Shown here: positions 11,265 through 23,739 of the stretch, piece by piece
Layout: every line of letters begins with the position of its first letter
Numbering within the stretch: position 1 is the first letter of the stretch
Assembly: GCA_944470555.2 (NCBI GenBank)
Contig: OX104134.1
Coordinates: 108,308,701 to 108,372,700, forward strand
DNA: 64,000 bases
Direction: 5' to 3'
From: Heterobilharzia americana
Lineage: Eukaryota; Platyhelminthes; Trematoda; Strigeidida; Schistosomatidae
Translations under genes and position numbers: made by a program
Notes under the pieces: model-generated
Told to the model about the DNA's origin: nothing
Databases searched by the model: none
Seen by the model: the letters and a program-made list of their open reading frames with translations, nothing else

Positions 11265-11660
11265 TGCTAGTTGGTTGGAGGCAATCGGCAGGAAGCCCTA
11301 GACCTAGGTTTCGTGTTTTTCGGCACTCGTCAGTAAGGCGTATCTGAGACCTCGACGGAAATGATGTCCCTCCTGTGATTCGAACCTGCGTCACCCAGTG
11401 TTGTAATCAGTGTCAGCGTTGATGTCAGTTCGTGATGAATATCACTCTGAAATCAATGAAGGTTTGTGGGAATTTGATAACGACGGACTGACTTCAGGTG
11501 AAGAAACCTTTGAAGTCCGGGAGCACTGTACATCTGTTTCGGGCACGCTGACAACTGTATAATAGAGAGATCGAGCTCAGAAAAGTCGGATCTTCCGGTG
11601 TGGTTGGAATTAAGTGGTTCTTGCTTCCCTGTCCCCATCAGCTCTACAACATAGCCAAAC
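11265..11660 (-). mobile_element. tRNA-like SINE, family 2
   Basis: The string GATTCGAACCTGCGTCACCCA at 11378-11398 (a B-box complement, so the unit is on the minus strand) recurs at 54160-54180. The preceding AAGGCGTATCTGAGACCTCGACGGAAATGATGTCCC also matches 54114-54150. Plus-strand copies occur near 29830 and 61900. Sequence after 11400 (GTCAGTTCGTGATGAAT) probably continues the unit. Confidence 0.6.
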
Positions 11661-12392
11661 CATTATTCAGAGTCATTCATTGGTGAGCATCCGGCCTCAC
11701 AGCCGTAGACACTCGTAGCGTCCCTACAGTAAGTGAGTCCGTATCTAGATAATGACATATGAAAAACTGTATACTAAACATCGACTTGCCAACATGTTTA
11801 TCGAATATCTTATTTTCTTGCAGATAAGAGTAGTGACTTGACTAGCTGCACACAGCCAGTGAATCTTTTGACAACTTGAGTTTCCCCACAGACCAAATTT
11901 AGTGTTCTGTTAACTTTGGGTTGTCAACCTATATTTCACTAACAACGATTAGCTAATATGACCTTCATGTTGTGAAATTAGGATACTTTTGATTAATGCA
12001 ATGAAGACCAGTTGAACAGTCAATCAAGAATATCGCACATGAGAGTCTCGACATAAGAAAAACGTGATGGAGCCTGACATTTGTGAAATGACCGTATCTG
12101 ATCTAGTGAGTTTAGTATTGTTTCTACGAATCTCGCCTGGTTAACTAGTTCACTAGTTACTAGCTGGTCCTAAGCCAGGAGAAACAAGGAAAATTAGGCA
12201 TACGCCTACCAATCCCAAAATGGAAAACCAATACAATCGGTAAACAAACTTCAAATCACAAAGAAATTACAAAATATAAAAAAACTTCATCCTCCATGGA
12301 ATCGGAGAAGCGAAATGATGTCGGTTGGTGAACGCCTTCGAGAAGACAATTGGACGATGTGTTTCCTCTACTCTCGATTAAAGCGGAAGTAG
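11661..12392. other. Loop of inverted duplication, nothing recognised
   Basis: No coding or RNA signal. The last about 20 bases (CTCTCGATTAAAGC) resemble the bases before RTE-B copy 3 (CTCTCGATGAAAGC), so the element probably extends slightly to the left in diverged form. Confidence 0.4.
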
Positions 12393-13224
12393 GGATGGGG
12401 ACATGGAATGTTCGCACCATGTATGGACTTACCAAGGCTGTCCAGATTGCAAAGAAGATGAGCAGGTATGACATGGAAATGCTTGGAATCTGCGAGGAAT
12501 TTGAAGATAGAATGGAAGTAGACTCTCCAAACTCTTAACTCCACAGTCAATAATCTACTCCGATATTGTCACCCAGACGACAACCACGAGCACAGCACAC
12601 TGAGTTTTTGAGTGGCTATCATGATGTCACCAACAGCATCCAAGGCTCTCTCTCATGCAGTGGGGACCAATCTCCTCCTGCAGGATCAGCATCATGACAG
12701 ACAGCAAGATTCAACTCAAAAGGAAGCAAAGTCACAGTCATTCAATGCTACGCTACGTGCCAACAAATAATGCAGTACTAGACAAGACTCAACCCAGATG
12801 GCGACATCAAATTCATTCTAATATGTGGGAGCAGACAAAACAAGAAGAAAACTCATCATGGGTCGAGAAGCACTTGGTGAAATGATGAATGAGAATGGAG
12901 AACTGTTTGCAGACTTCTGCTCATTAAACGATTTGGTGATTGGAGTCAGGCAGTGTGTACAAACACAAGAACATTCACAAAGCAGCGACATGGACTTCAT
13001 CTCAATGTGAAGAAAGTGAAAACGCAGCCAGCCTACTGTACAGAAGATCAGATCAAGAAGGGGAGCAGATGTAAGTTCACACCACTCACTATCTAGTGCA
13101 AGGAGCCTACCTTGAAAACCAAGTTGAAAGCCTTCACAGAAGTTGGTGATGATCGAACACAGTTCAAGTTGAACACCCAGAACACAAACTGAACTGAAGG
13201 ACGAAACTACAAAGGACATCTTCA

Positions 13225-13262
13225 CGTCAGTCAGTCAGTCAGTCGGTCGGTCGGTCGGTCAT
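13225..13262. repeat. (CAGT)n/(CGGT)n microsatellite in RTE-B copy 2
   Basis: CAGT units change to CGGT units. The equivalent tract in copy 3 (34903-34950) is longer in its CGGT part. Confidence 0.9.
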
Positions 13263-14188
13263 CAGGGGAAAATGGGAGACATTGAGTAACATCCCTGAAG
13301 GATTGGGCGTGGAAGAACACTGGAACTCTTTGAGAGCAACGTGGAAGGCAACCTGAATAACCGTATTAGGAAGGAAGAGGGAACAAGGCAAGGAATGGCA
13401 TGCATCTCGACAAACACATGGAAGCTGATAGAGCAGAGAGAGGAAGATGGTGAAGCAGAAGATGAACCAGTGCAGGGATGCACAACGAAGAGAAGAAGTG
13501 AATACAACCTATAAAACACTGCACTGGACAAAGAAGTGAAGAAGAGTGCGTGGAGAGATGAAAGACACTTCGATGACACATTGGCAAGTGAAGCAGAACA
13601 GGTTGCTGGTAGGAGAGACAGATACCTGACAACACTATATCAAATAACCAGGTCACTTGCTGTCTGGGAAGAAATCAACATAGACGAGACCAATGAAAGA
13701 TAGTGAAGGAAACCTAGCTACCAAAGAGGAAAAACAAAGGAAACGATGGGCTGACCACTTCAAAAAACTCTTGAATCGACCACCACCATCACCTCCAGCT
13801 CGTCAGGAGATACTACTAGCAACGACAGAACTACAAATGAACACAGACCCTCCGACAAAATCAGTAGTCCTGAACGCCATAGAACTGATGAATTGCAGGA
13901 AAGCAGCAAGACCAGATGGAATTCCTCCAGAAGCACTGAGAACAAACTCGGAGACAACAGTGGACATGCTCACACAACTACTGCAGAAGGTTTGAAACGA
14001 AGGAAGGGAAGGTAACCGCACATTGCAAGAAGGGCTACCTTGTCAAACTCACAAACAAGGGAGACCTAAGCCTTCGCAAGAACTGGCACGAAATCATCCT
14101 CATGTCCCTGTCCACCTCAAGCAAAATATTAGGCCACATCATCCTGAAGAGACTAAACAATACTCTGCATTAAAAATTACAACCGGAA

Positions 14189-14602
<414 letters not shown>

Positions 14603-14638
14603 TCAGGAAGTACAATTCATGTGCTGATCAAATTGCAA

Positions 14639-14693
14639 CACTACACTACACTACACTTCACTACACTACACTACACTACACTACACCACACTA
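14639..14693. repeat. (ACTAC)n tract in RTE-B copy 2
   Basis: Pentamer run with small variants directly after the RT motif ADQIATL. In copy 3 the tract is reduced to a few units (36060-36075). Confidence 0.9.
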
Positions 14694-14735
14694 CCCATCA
14701 TCATGGAACAGAGTATAGAATAGCAGTCAACTCAT

Positions 14736-14762
14736 CACCTCACCTCACCTCACCTCACCTCA
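14736..14762. repeat. (CCTCA)n tract in RTE-B copy 2
   Basis: Pentamer run immediately before the NFIDFEKAF motif. It is present at the same place in copies 1 (15-40) and 3 (36117-36142). Confidence 0.9.
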
Positions 14763-15133
14763 ACTTCATCGACTTTGAAAAAGCCTTCGAAAGCGTCGAC
14801 TGACAAGTAATTTGACAGGCAGTTGCTTCAACACTACGGTGTCAGTGCCACAAACCCTTACCAATCTCATTCAACAGCTAGCTATACGAAGGTGCCACAT
14901 GCCAAGTGATCCACAATGGAAAGAGCTCAGTGACGCCTTCGAAGTGAATGAAGACAGGGGACAGGAGTAAGACAAGGCTGCCTGCCTACTATCACTCATG
15001 ACCTATCTGATTGTGGTCGACTAGACTGGACTGGATCATGCAGCAGACAACTGTGAGGAGTGAGAAGATGGGCATATGCTGGCTGGACCGATGAAAATAG
15101 CCTAGAAGAAGATTTAGATTTCACCGATGATGG

Positions 15134-15166
<33 letters not shown>

Positions 15167-15496
15167 ATTTCTAATGTCTCGTCCCACAAACTCGAAGATC
15201 TACATGGCGGAAACTAACAAGTTGACAGAAGAGGCAGGGCAGCGAAAACAGGACTTCAAGTGAATGTAGAGAAGATGGAGGTGATGATGATGATACCCAA
15301 CCAACAACAGCATCAAAAACAAGAGGCATCAATCACGATTAACGGGAGAAATGTAAACGAAGTTGTCTCTTCCACCTACCTGACAAGGCGGCATCGTTTC
15401 AACTACAGGCGGCACAGACGGGGATGTCAAAGCAGGCAGGATCGGAAAGACAGCAAGACAGACTTTCATTAATCTGAAATCAGTGTGCAGATCTAC

Positions 15497-15545
15497 TGCA
15501 CTCCACTCCACTCCACTCCACTCCACTCCACTCCACTCCACTGCA
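15497..15545. repeat. (CTCCA)n tract in RTE-B copy 2
   Basis: Longest of the three alleles of this pentamer site (compare 779-820 and 36877-36915). Confidence 0.9.
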
Positions 15546-16055
15546 CTCAGCATAAAGCGTGAACAACATCCGGATTCTCAACACCAATTCGGTCAAGTCA
15601 GTGGTGCTGTATGGTTCAGAAGTTTGGCGAGTCATGAAAAGCACTTCCAACAAACTACAGACATTCATCAACAGCTGCCACCTACGCTCACTCAATACTG
15701 AAGATCAGATGGACAGAATAATAAGAATAGGCAACAAGGAACTCTGGCTGTCTGGGAACGAACCAACCAAGAAACTATCACCCAACAAATATGCGGTGGG
15801 GGGAAGTGGAGATGGATTCGATTGGACATGCACTGAGAAGACTTATTGGGGACATCATGCTCCAGGTCAGGTCCTCGAGTTGAATCCAAAAGGGAAACGA
15901 CGAGTTGGATGTATCAGCTGAGTGTGACATGGATGAGATGATGTTGGGAATAAATGAAAGCATGATGGCAGTCGTGGTGCCAGGTTTTGAAGACTGGAGA
16001 GAAGAGAGTGCAATGGGGCGTTCTACTGATGCCCTATGTTCCACTGGGAACCCAA

Positions 16056-16305
16056 ATTAAATATAGTAAAGATATCATTGCTTTTAGGATGATTAGTTTG
16101 CAAATTATTTGCTAATTGCTTCGTTCTCAATGATACATTCCAATGCTGAATACTTTTTCAACTGCCTCTTTGTAATGTATACTGGTTACCCATTTAATTG
16201 GCTTGAGTAGTTTTTAATTCCTCATAGTGTTCAGTTGTATATATATTAAGTTTCTAACACCGTGTTCCGGACCAGTGGGTGGTATCCAAAGGAAAACCTA
16301 TTGAC
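16056..16305. other. Sequence between RTE-B copy 2 and right inverted-repeat arm
   Basis: AT-rich. From about 16260, GTGTTCCGGACCAGTGGGTGG leads into TTTCAGTGCTTCTCCTGCTGATGTCAATC inside the arm, which looks like part of a SINE (compare CTGATGTCAGTC at 22929). The arm edge at 16306 therefore also falls in repeat DNA. Confidence 0.4.
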
Positions 16306-17910
16306 ATTCCTCTCAACTTTCAGTGCTTCTCCTGCTGATGTCAATCAGTGTGTGATGAATGTCACTTTGGAACCAGGCAATCCCCACAAGTCTCTGAACA
16401 CAGCTGTGACGTGTTACCCCTTTATGGCGATTTAATTGCAGACAAATACTGTTTCTTTTTATCGAACGACTGGCATCTCAGTTATTGATTAAGATGGTAA
16501 CTAGTTAGACTAGATTTGCCACAACGGTGAAAACTATTAACTGGTCTCAATCCTTAATGAAAGCTATCTTGGGATCAGTTGAATGTTCAGAAAGCACTCA
16601 AATAGATTTGGAATCCACCGTTCATTGGTCAGTGACCACCAGATGGAACTTTTGGGTTTCTATGGGACGTCATGGAGCGTTTATTTGAGATGGAAGTGAG
16701 GAAAGACGTCTTTGAATAGCCGTGGACAGTGATGGCGTTATACTAAAGACAGATTTAAGCTAACAGATGTAGTCTGTTAGATTATAATCCTGTGACAGAG
16801 TGGGACTGGGCTTAGTGTGGACTTGATCCCATTTGCGGCCAACGATAACCGCTCAGTGAGAAAGCTGCGATCCAGAGCTGCTAGATTTTCTGTCGTCAGT
16901 GGCTGACATTGCCGCACAGCACCATTCAGTTTAATCGCCAATTTACCACCTTGCTCGGTAGACTTAGCAGCGTCGGTGACCGATTAATGTACGTGAAAAG
17001 GTTTAAGTTACCTTTCTGTACAGTTGATATTTTTTAGAAACAAAGTCTACCTACTTTCAGTCCATTCCAAGTTAGGTAGTTGACCGTAATTTTATACTAC
17101 GTATGTTCCTGATCAGTATCTCCTGAGTGTTTATATTGAATCCAGACTTGTTAACAGTTGGATAATTTTAATTAAAATGATCGTTTTTTTAAATAACTGA
17201 AGAGATCATTCTTAATTACAACCATGAAGATGTGATAATTGAAGGCTGTTAACATTTGGACAAGCTTAGTGTTGCTTTAAAATATGACATTACCTGGTTG
17301 TGTTTATAACTTATCATTCCACCGTAATGTGCAGTCAGCTTCTCGGAAAACAGAAAGATGTAGTACGATAACAACAGGTGTGTCACACCGATGGGGTATG
17401 GACTAAATACAACGGTTTATGCACACTTACAATGATTTCGGCTACTCTACATCTTCTGAGAAGGACACTCCCCACTGGTTTCGCCTCTTCAACCAATCTG
17501 ATATTGACACGTGTACTTATGTGCCTTTTCTCGACAAATCAAAGCGAAATGATTGACTGTGGGAGACTGCAGAGATCTAGGGGGCCTCATGAGGATGTAG
17601 GCAATTTTGCTGCACAATATAGCAAAATAATTGGTTTCAATGTTAGAGGATAGTGACTGAAGTAGAATGGAAGCCAAGGTGAGTGTATGTAACCAATCAA
17701 TGAGCTTCCACATTGTATAATATGGCGCCTTTCTGAATACATGACCATACCAAGCTGATGATCGATTCTTGGTACTACTCCAGTCTCTAACACTTTTCTA
17801 CATTGCCTATTTGACTGAGTGATACATAACTCTTTGGGTTTTCGGTTCTGTTCAATATGTGTTTGGGGAGACTGATTGCCTCTTGATTGGACTGCTTGAC
17901 ATAAGATTGG
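16306..17910 (-). repeat. Right arm of the 1.6 kb inverted duplication
   Basis: Reverse complement of 7993-9601 with only scattered single-base differences. With a 6.7 kb spacer, a primary transcript of the intron could fold into a long duplex. I see no target-site duplication at the outer edges (left flank CTCGCAAA, right flank CTGCTTTT), so a mobile foldback element is not supported by the flanks. Confidence 0.95.
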
Positions 17911-19074
17911 CTGCTTTTTACCTGGTATTTGGAAACTCTTCACGGAAGGTACTTGTTTTGAAGTGAAGCCTCCCGCCGAAATTTCTTGTCTTGGTAACGT
18001 AACCAATGGAGTAATATTGCCTGAAATTCGCTTTAGAATTATAAGCTGTTTTAAGCAGTAGCTGACTTAATATGTGTTGATGATTGCTTGGTGCAGCTGT
18101 AACTGATGATTTTGTAGAGATTTTATGAAAATGGACAGTAAATTTAGTCCGAAACACTATCCAATAAATACTATCACTTTTAAGTGTGTGACGTATGTAA
18201 CAGACTAAAACTGTATTACGACTCAACACAGTGCCCAATATCTACTCCTATTTTATTGATGTCGCGTGGTTGAACTGACAACTGAGAACCGCAAAGCTTT
18301 GACACTGTCGCGGAATTCTAACATTTTGTATTGTATCTCTCCCCGTTTTTCTGAATATCATTGCACATGTCTAGGCTTTATCCATCGCAACACCCTAACT
18401 ACCAATCTTTCTTCTTCTGCTCTCATTGTGCAACAGAAGACAAAGGCTGACGGCTACCTAATGTATAATCTGTACGACCTAAGTCATACACATAAACAAC
18501 TGAGTGACATGACTACAAGGCACCATGATTCATGAAAGCGAAATAGCTAATTTCATGCAGAGAAGGTGGGATAATGCTCTATAGTAGATTCTATACAGCA
18601 TGCAATTATCTCCCAACCATTACCCCCATGGAATTGGTTGAAGAGTTAATATAGAGCTCTTGAGCTCAGTCATACGGTAATACTGTCAAACAAGTCTAAA
18701 GTAAGATATATTACAAGATAAATAAAACGGTATGACAGATACAACTTTTCTTGGGTCCCTAATTTTATCTCTTCGTTCCTTTAAAACAGGCTAGATTCCA
18801 GAGAGCTGAAAAAATATTTTGTTTACATGAAGAGTCTTTCAAAATGATGTGATTCCCCAGTATATTTTACAGCTAAAAAATGGATCACACAACCAGAATA
18901 GGAAGCTGGTGGACCAGTATTTGATTTCTACAGAGGAGGAAATGGTTGTGTTTACGCTTTCTCATCAGCTGCAGTGAGAAACCTCAGTTATGTGTATCAT
19001 GGCATTTCTTAAGAGTTTAACAATCTAAATTTGATAAACCTCACATATTTTCGTTACTTTCCCTCATCTCTTAG
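17911..19074. other. Intron sequence with a copy of repeat X
   Basis: At 18010-18245 the minus strand contains CACTTAAAAGTGATAGTATTTATTGG and AAATTTACTGTCCATTTTC, a diverged version of repeat X. The rest is unrecognised. It ends in a pyrimidine-rich tract with CTCATCTCTTAG before 19075. Confidence 0.45.
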
Positions 19075-19341
19075 GTGTCTGGACCAGAGACAAAAAACCC
19101 AGTAGAAGTTGAAACCACAATTAAGGAACCACAGAATCAACATACAATGAATGTGACTTCAAGTCAAAACATCAATGCTGAAGTGGAGGAAAATAATCAT
19201 GATGACGTTTTTGACGATGACAACGAAGATTTTGATCAAATTGCCGCTGAAGAAACATTGGCTCAAGAATGGATTGATCTATTGACAGTTGATCGAAATC
19301 CTATTAAAAGAATCACAAGTTACTTTCCACGTGTATGCTAA
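19075..19341 (+). CDS. Terminal exon of unrecognised host gene (acidic tail, PIP-like C-terminus)
   Basis: A CCCTCATCTCTTAG acceptor precedes 19075. Phase 0 matches the donor at 1779, so the join reads SRTISE-VSGPETKNP. The exon encodes 88 residues then TAA. After a low-complexity, Asn/Glu-rich part comes an acidic block (DDVFDDDNEDFDQIAAEE), then LAQEWIDLL, and at the extreme C-terminus KRITSYFPRVC. ITSYF resembles the hydrophobic core of PCNA-interacting peptides (x-I-x-x-F/Y-F), although the usual Gln is replaced by Lys or Arg; several replication proteins carry such a peptide at the very C-terminus. No domain is recognised, so a DNA-replication or repair role is only a suggestion. In-frame ATGs are internal and not used as starts. 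Confidence 0.7.
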   Translation: MSGPETKNPVEVETTIKEPQNQHTMNVTSSQNINAEVEENNHDDVFDDDNEDFDQIAAEETLAQEWIDLLTVDRNPIKRITSYFPRVC

Positions 19342-20340
19342 CCAAAACAAGGCATAAAGGTACACTGTGATTGATATATCTGCTTAGAATGACAAAAAAC
19401 CACAAGAGGAATGTATTTCCTTGTTCTGTATGACAATGGCTTTCTTTCCAAAAGCATGAATACAATGAATGAGTAAAACTTTGTCCAACGTAACTTCAGA
19501 GGAGTATAGTTATTTAGGCGTTATGTTTAGACGCTGGAATTAGTTATCATGTGCCCTGATTGTTGTTGACTTTGGTGTTGTCACTGTCCGAATTCTTCTC
19601 ATTCTTATAGTGTCTTCGATGTAGACGAGTGTATTTTTGCATCCTACTAATCATGTGGAGCACTATTCATATGACAAATGTCCTAATAATAACATAAATA
19701 ATAAGTACTATTATTGCTACTGTTCTCTGCATTAATAATTATTACGATTGATTTGTATGTTAATGGTACTTTGAAAAAATAACTGAAAAGATTTTGAAGC
19801 AAGGCATCTTTATTATCTCACTGGTACTGCCAAGTGTCAAAATGGTTTCGTAAACCTGAGTTCCTCACCCTATTTGGTACTCATTAGAAGTGTCTGTTAT
19901 GAACAGGTTGCAGGTTAGTTTAGTGTAGCAGCAGAACCCAACTGCTTTTTGCCTCACCACAATCTGACAGATCTTTTTGGCACTGTACGATCTCAATGAA
20001 CATAACTTGCTGAGTTATTGTGAAATGAAAGCCTAGTCATGAAGTCAGGATAGCAGTTGGTATTTTACAGGAAGTATACAAATATACACTGTGGCGTACA
20101 TTGATTTGAAAAGTGCTCTTATTGAAACGGGATTCTTTAATTTGATTGCTTAGCATTCACGATTCAAATTCTACACAGATGGTTTTTGGCATACATCATT
20201 AAAAAAAAAGCTCGGAAATATCAGGAGTAAAGAATTTTATTTAAGTGAATATTTTATGTTACTCTTTGGTGAATTTGTTTGTTTTATCAGAATGTAGAGT
20301 CATTTTAATAACTTGTCGTTCACGCTGACAAACAAGATGA
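19342..20340. other. Downstream of plus-strand gene, probable 3' UTR then intergenic
   Basis: AT-rich with no further exon. I see no clean AATAAA immediately after the stop; ATTAAA occurs near 20199. Transcript end not assigned. Confidence 0.35.
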
Positions 20341-20367
20341 AGTAGAAGGCCATCTTTACGTTTCCCG

Positions 20368-20450
20368 CCCTCTCTCTCTCTCTCCTCGTTTCTCTATCCA
20401 CTTACATACCTGTCTGTCTGACTATCTATCTGTGTGTCTGTCTAACTACT
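20368..20450. repeat. Pyrimidine-rich simple repeat
   Basis: A (CT)n run at 20371-20385 followed by degenerate TCTGTCTG and TATCTATCTG units. Confidence 0.7.
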
Positions 20451-20939
20451 CATCTGTCCCTCTATGAATTTGTTTCGTTATCAATACACTGATGTGAAGG
20501 TGAGCAGCTGGAAGAGTCAAACAACAACTAAATAGAAATTATCTAAAATGAAGCGAACAAGAAGTGATTGAAATTGGTGGCATATGAGGAGACATTTGCA
20601 TTAATTAGACTTAGAAGCATATTTCCTCTCATTGGCATAAAATTTAAGTGACACGTATATCCAACCTGCTTGCACGTAGTATATAAGTGGTAATTTGTTC
20701 CTAAGAGAAAATATCCGATCTACTGGAATCTATATATCCTGTAGATATAACTGTCAGTGATTCTATTTGCTTGTAATATCTTTTACGTAATGCGTTGTAT
20801 TGGCTTTTCTGCATCTAGGACAATCTTGTCTCTGTTCTCTGCGAAAATTTCTTGTTTATCTTTTGAACATCCTTTGAATCTCCTTACATATACACAGCCA
20901 TATTATTGTTGTAATCTTAAGCAACCAGTTTTTCTAACT

Positions 20940-21190
20940 TTTCTTTTAGGGGCTAGTGGCGCTATATTGCGAGTTGACAGAAGTAGGGAACTGTGGTCTA
21001 TTCTTTTCCGACTCACTGGCTTTATGGTAACGTGCTCGCCAAGCGAGCTGCAGGTCCTGCGTTCGACCCCTGACGGGGTCTTAGGTGCATACTGCTGAGT
21101 CCCATAAGAAGACAAAACAGCTGTCTATTGCCCACATATTTTCAGTGTTTCTTCAAGTGATGCCTATCCAGGATGAATAACACCTAGAAT
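20940..21190 (+). mobile_element. SM-alpha-like SINE with near-canonical hammerhead layout
   Basis: ACTCACTGGCTTTATGGTAACG and then GTCCTGCGTTCGACCCCTGAC resemble tRNA A- and B-box regions (about 21014-21073). At 21091-21125 follows CTGCTGAGTCCCATAAGAAGACAAAACAGCTGTC. This has the hammerhead order (CTGATGAG, stem II, GAAAC, stem I), but CTGATGA is CTGCTGA and GGACGAAA is AGACAAAA, so catalysis is unlikely. The 3' part ATGCCTATCCAGGATGAATAACACC matches the SINE tails elsewhere. Confidence 0.65.
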
Positions 21191-22800
21191 ATGTTTTGTC
21201 AAACTGACTAAATTCTTCTGTATGTTTATGCTTATATTTTATATATTTTTTCAATTAACATTGTTCTGGGTGGCAACCAGTTGATGAGAACTAACCAACT
21301 GATATGGATCAACTTTATTCCGTTTTAATTGCTTTTCTCTCTCTCTGTTTAAATTCACTCGTTTCCAGGTCAGTAGTTCTGAAGATTTATTTTGTTCATT
21401 CAATAATGGGTTAATCAAGTTGCACTTCCGTGTGTTTAAACAAACCGAAGAATGCATCTATTATGTTTCGCTGCATTTTCATCAGTTGTATACAAACTAA
21501 CCATACCAGAAATTTTGACAAAGTGTAAGACATTTGATACATTTCAGCGATAAAATCAACACCATTTACATCTTTCACAACAATACATGCATATATCGGA
21601 AATAAAGTTAACGACCCAATCAATCAATACAGAGAACAAGTAAAATAACACATCAGACTATAAAAGTGATCAGTAAACACAAAGAAAATAATACGACGTA
21701 GTAGTGGTGAAGGTACATGATAACAGCTCAAGGTGGTAGGAATGCTGATAGAGGGGGGAGAACATCAAAGATGGTGTGTAAAGTGAATGACTTAATGGTA
21801 GAGGAATGGAAAAGGATATACTGAAAATCATGATTAAAATATAATGGATTGAAGTAAATAGAAAATAATGGGAATATGAATAGTGCCTAAGAATATTATG
21901 AAGGAAGGAGCTGTGGTCTACACAGGGAAACGTTCATAAATATCTTGTCTAGATTTTCTAACTACGCTGAGATTATATTAAAACATATTCTTAGAATGAC
22001 ACAAACTCCATTTGGTTGACATAAGTTTAGTTTCAGTCGACGGATTCCTACTCCTATTTCGTTTATTTATTACCATGATGATTGAGTTTGAGTAGACAAC
22101 ATTATGTGAATTAAGGATATGTTTACCAATGGCGCCGCTAAGTTACCTTGTACCCTTCAGTGATGAGCTTTTCGGTAAACGCTTAGAGATTCTCTTAGTG
22201 AACACCTTCTTCCTTCTTACGATATAAATGGTACTGCAAGTACAGCTTAGTGTAAATCGTTTCTAAATTTAGTACGAATGTTAAAGATGTAGGGCAGGCA
22301 AAATGAATTCGACTCATCGCACAATATTTGCTGATCTTTCTTTGCAAAATATATCAACAAGTTAGAAACGTGATAGGACAATACAGAAAAAGTAAAATTC
22401 TTCACAAAGCAATATTGTAAGATAGGATAGTTGGTTCTCCATTAGTCGAACCGATAGTTCTAGAATATATTAATTATAACTGGTAGCAAAACATGACAGA
22501 GAAGTGGCGAAAAAAATAAAAGTAGTAGGAAAGCCAAACCGAAGTTGAGTTAAACTCAAAACACGCTAACCACAGTGAAGACCTAAGATTAAAAACAATA
22601 TAAATGAAGGATTGGAGTTGATTACCACATTACGACAGTAAATGAAGAATAACTACTGATTCCTGTAGCATGTCAACGTCATGTTTTGACATTCTTTCCA
22701 TCATCGCCTGTAAGAGATAAATCGAGGTGGGGTTGTGTTGTTTTTTAATAACACTATTTTCATTGCACTTTCAGTGTCTGTGCTGTGCCCCCTATCCGGT
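21191..22800. other. Intergenic sequence, nothing recognised
   Basis: AT-rich, scattered short ORFs without motifs. No RNA gene or element seen. Confidence 0.4.
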
Positions 22801-22832
22801 ATTTGGTGTGCCATTAAACAATTAATGCCATC

Positions 22833-22997
22833 TAATTTTTGAGGGGGTTATGGAGATTTGGAAATATTTCAAGTTGTTATTCATCGAAGACTGACATCAG
22901 TTGCTCCCAGGTTTCCTTTGTTCCTCCAACTGATGTCAGTCTTCGATGAATAACAACTTGAAATATTTCCAAATCTTCACAACCCCCTCAAAAATTA
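22833..22997. repeat. Near-perfect 71-bp inverted repeat (head-to-head SINE ends)
   Basis: Left arm 22833-22903 and right arm 22927-22997 are complementary with about two mismatches, separated by a 23-bp spacer (CTCCCAGG...TTCCTC). The arm contains CTGACATCAGTTG and TTCATCGAAGAC, which recur in SINE-like units at 44370-44390 and 25118-25150. The structure therefore looks like two SINE ends joined head to head. It could extrude a cruciform or form an RNA hairpin. Confidence 0.9.
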
Positions 22998-23110
22998 ATT
23001 GAACTAGTGCTCGTTGGTGACTAGCTTCGAGAAGTATTCCCGAAGTTCCAATGACAAGTCGTGACCGGTGGAGTCAAAGCCTGATGGTCGTGAGGACAAA
23101 TACTCAATTA
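22998..23110. repeat. Continuation of SINE-like unit
   Basis: GGTGACTAGCTTCGAGAAGTATTCCCGAAGTTC resembles 44633-44662 (GTGACTAGCTTCAAGACGGAGTTCC), so it is another piece of the same dispersed family. Confidence 0.5.
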
Positions 23111-23700
23111 ATGCCATCATTGAAAAACAAAAAGAGGTTACAGTGACGATAATGATCTTTTCGATGACTCATTTTCACAGCTATACATTTGTTAACAGAC
23201 AAGTGAAATGATCCCGACAAATTTCCAGCCAAAGGTCAAACTTAGTCGTCCCTCTTAGTTTAAGATTGAACATGACAAACTCTCAATACGTCACAGATGC
23301 AATATGATTCGTCGAAATTCTTGAACCTATTTGTTATGCTTTCGTATGCCAACGGTTATAGATTACGAACGAATATAATACGCGCGCTTAGCTGACAGCT
23401 AACTTAGTACGCAAGAGCCACTGACTGCAACCCTGGGACGAATAGAGAGAAGACCGAAGCTGGATAATGGGAGAGTTTATTACTCCGAGAATAAAATAAA
23501 TCAAACCCAAAACATGTGAATAAGTACACACATGAAAAATGACCTTGTCCTCAATTTGAGGCATTTGCATAATAAAAGTAAAGATTAACCAATTAGCGAT
23601 TTACACTACATTGGGGGCAGAAAGTAGACTACTAGTCATACCGTAAAAATGTCGTGGGAATGACACGTTAAAAAAGGTTCAGATCGATAACAATGTTTTA
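23111..23700. other. Intergenic sequence, nothing recognised
   Basis: No motif-bearing frame, RNA gene or repeat recognised before the Penelope-like remnant begins. Confidence 0.35.
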
Positions 23701-23739
23701 TACAACAACACTATTAAGTAACACCTCTTGAAACACTGT

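Noticed and set aside
13225..13262. CRISPR-like or satellite array from CAGT/CGGT and other short tandem repeats
   Set aside because: Units of 4-5 bp without spacers are microsatellites, and the context is eukaryotic.
16306..17910. Foldback DNA transposon with the arms as terminal inverted repeats
   Set aside because: No target-site duplication is visible at 7993 or 17910, and the inner edges are in SINE sequence. A rearrangement explains it more simply.
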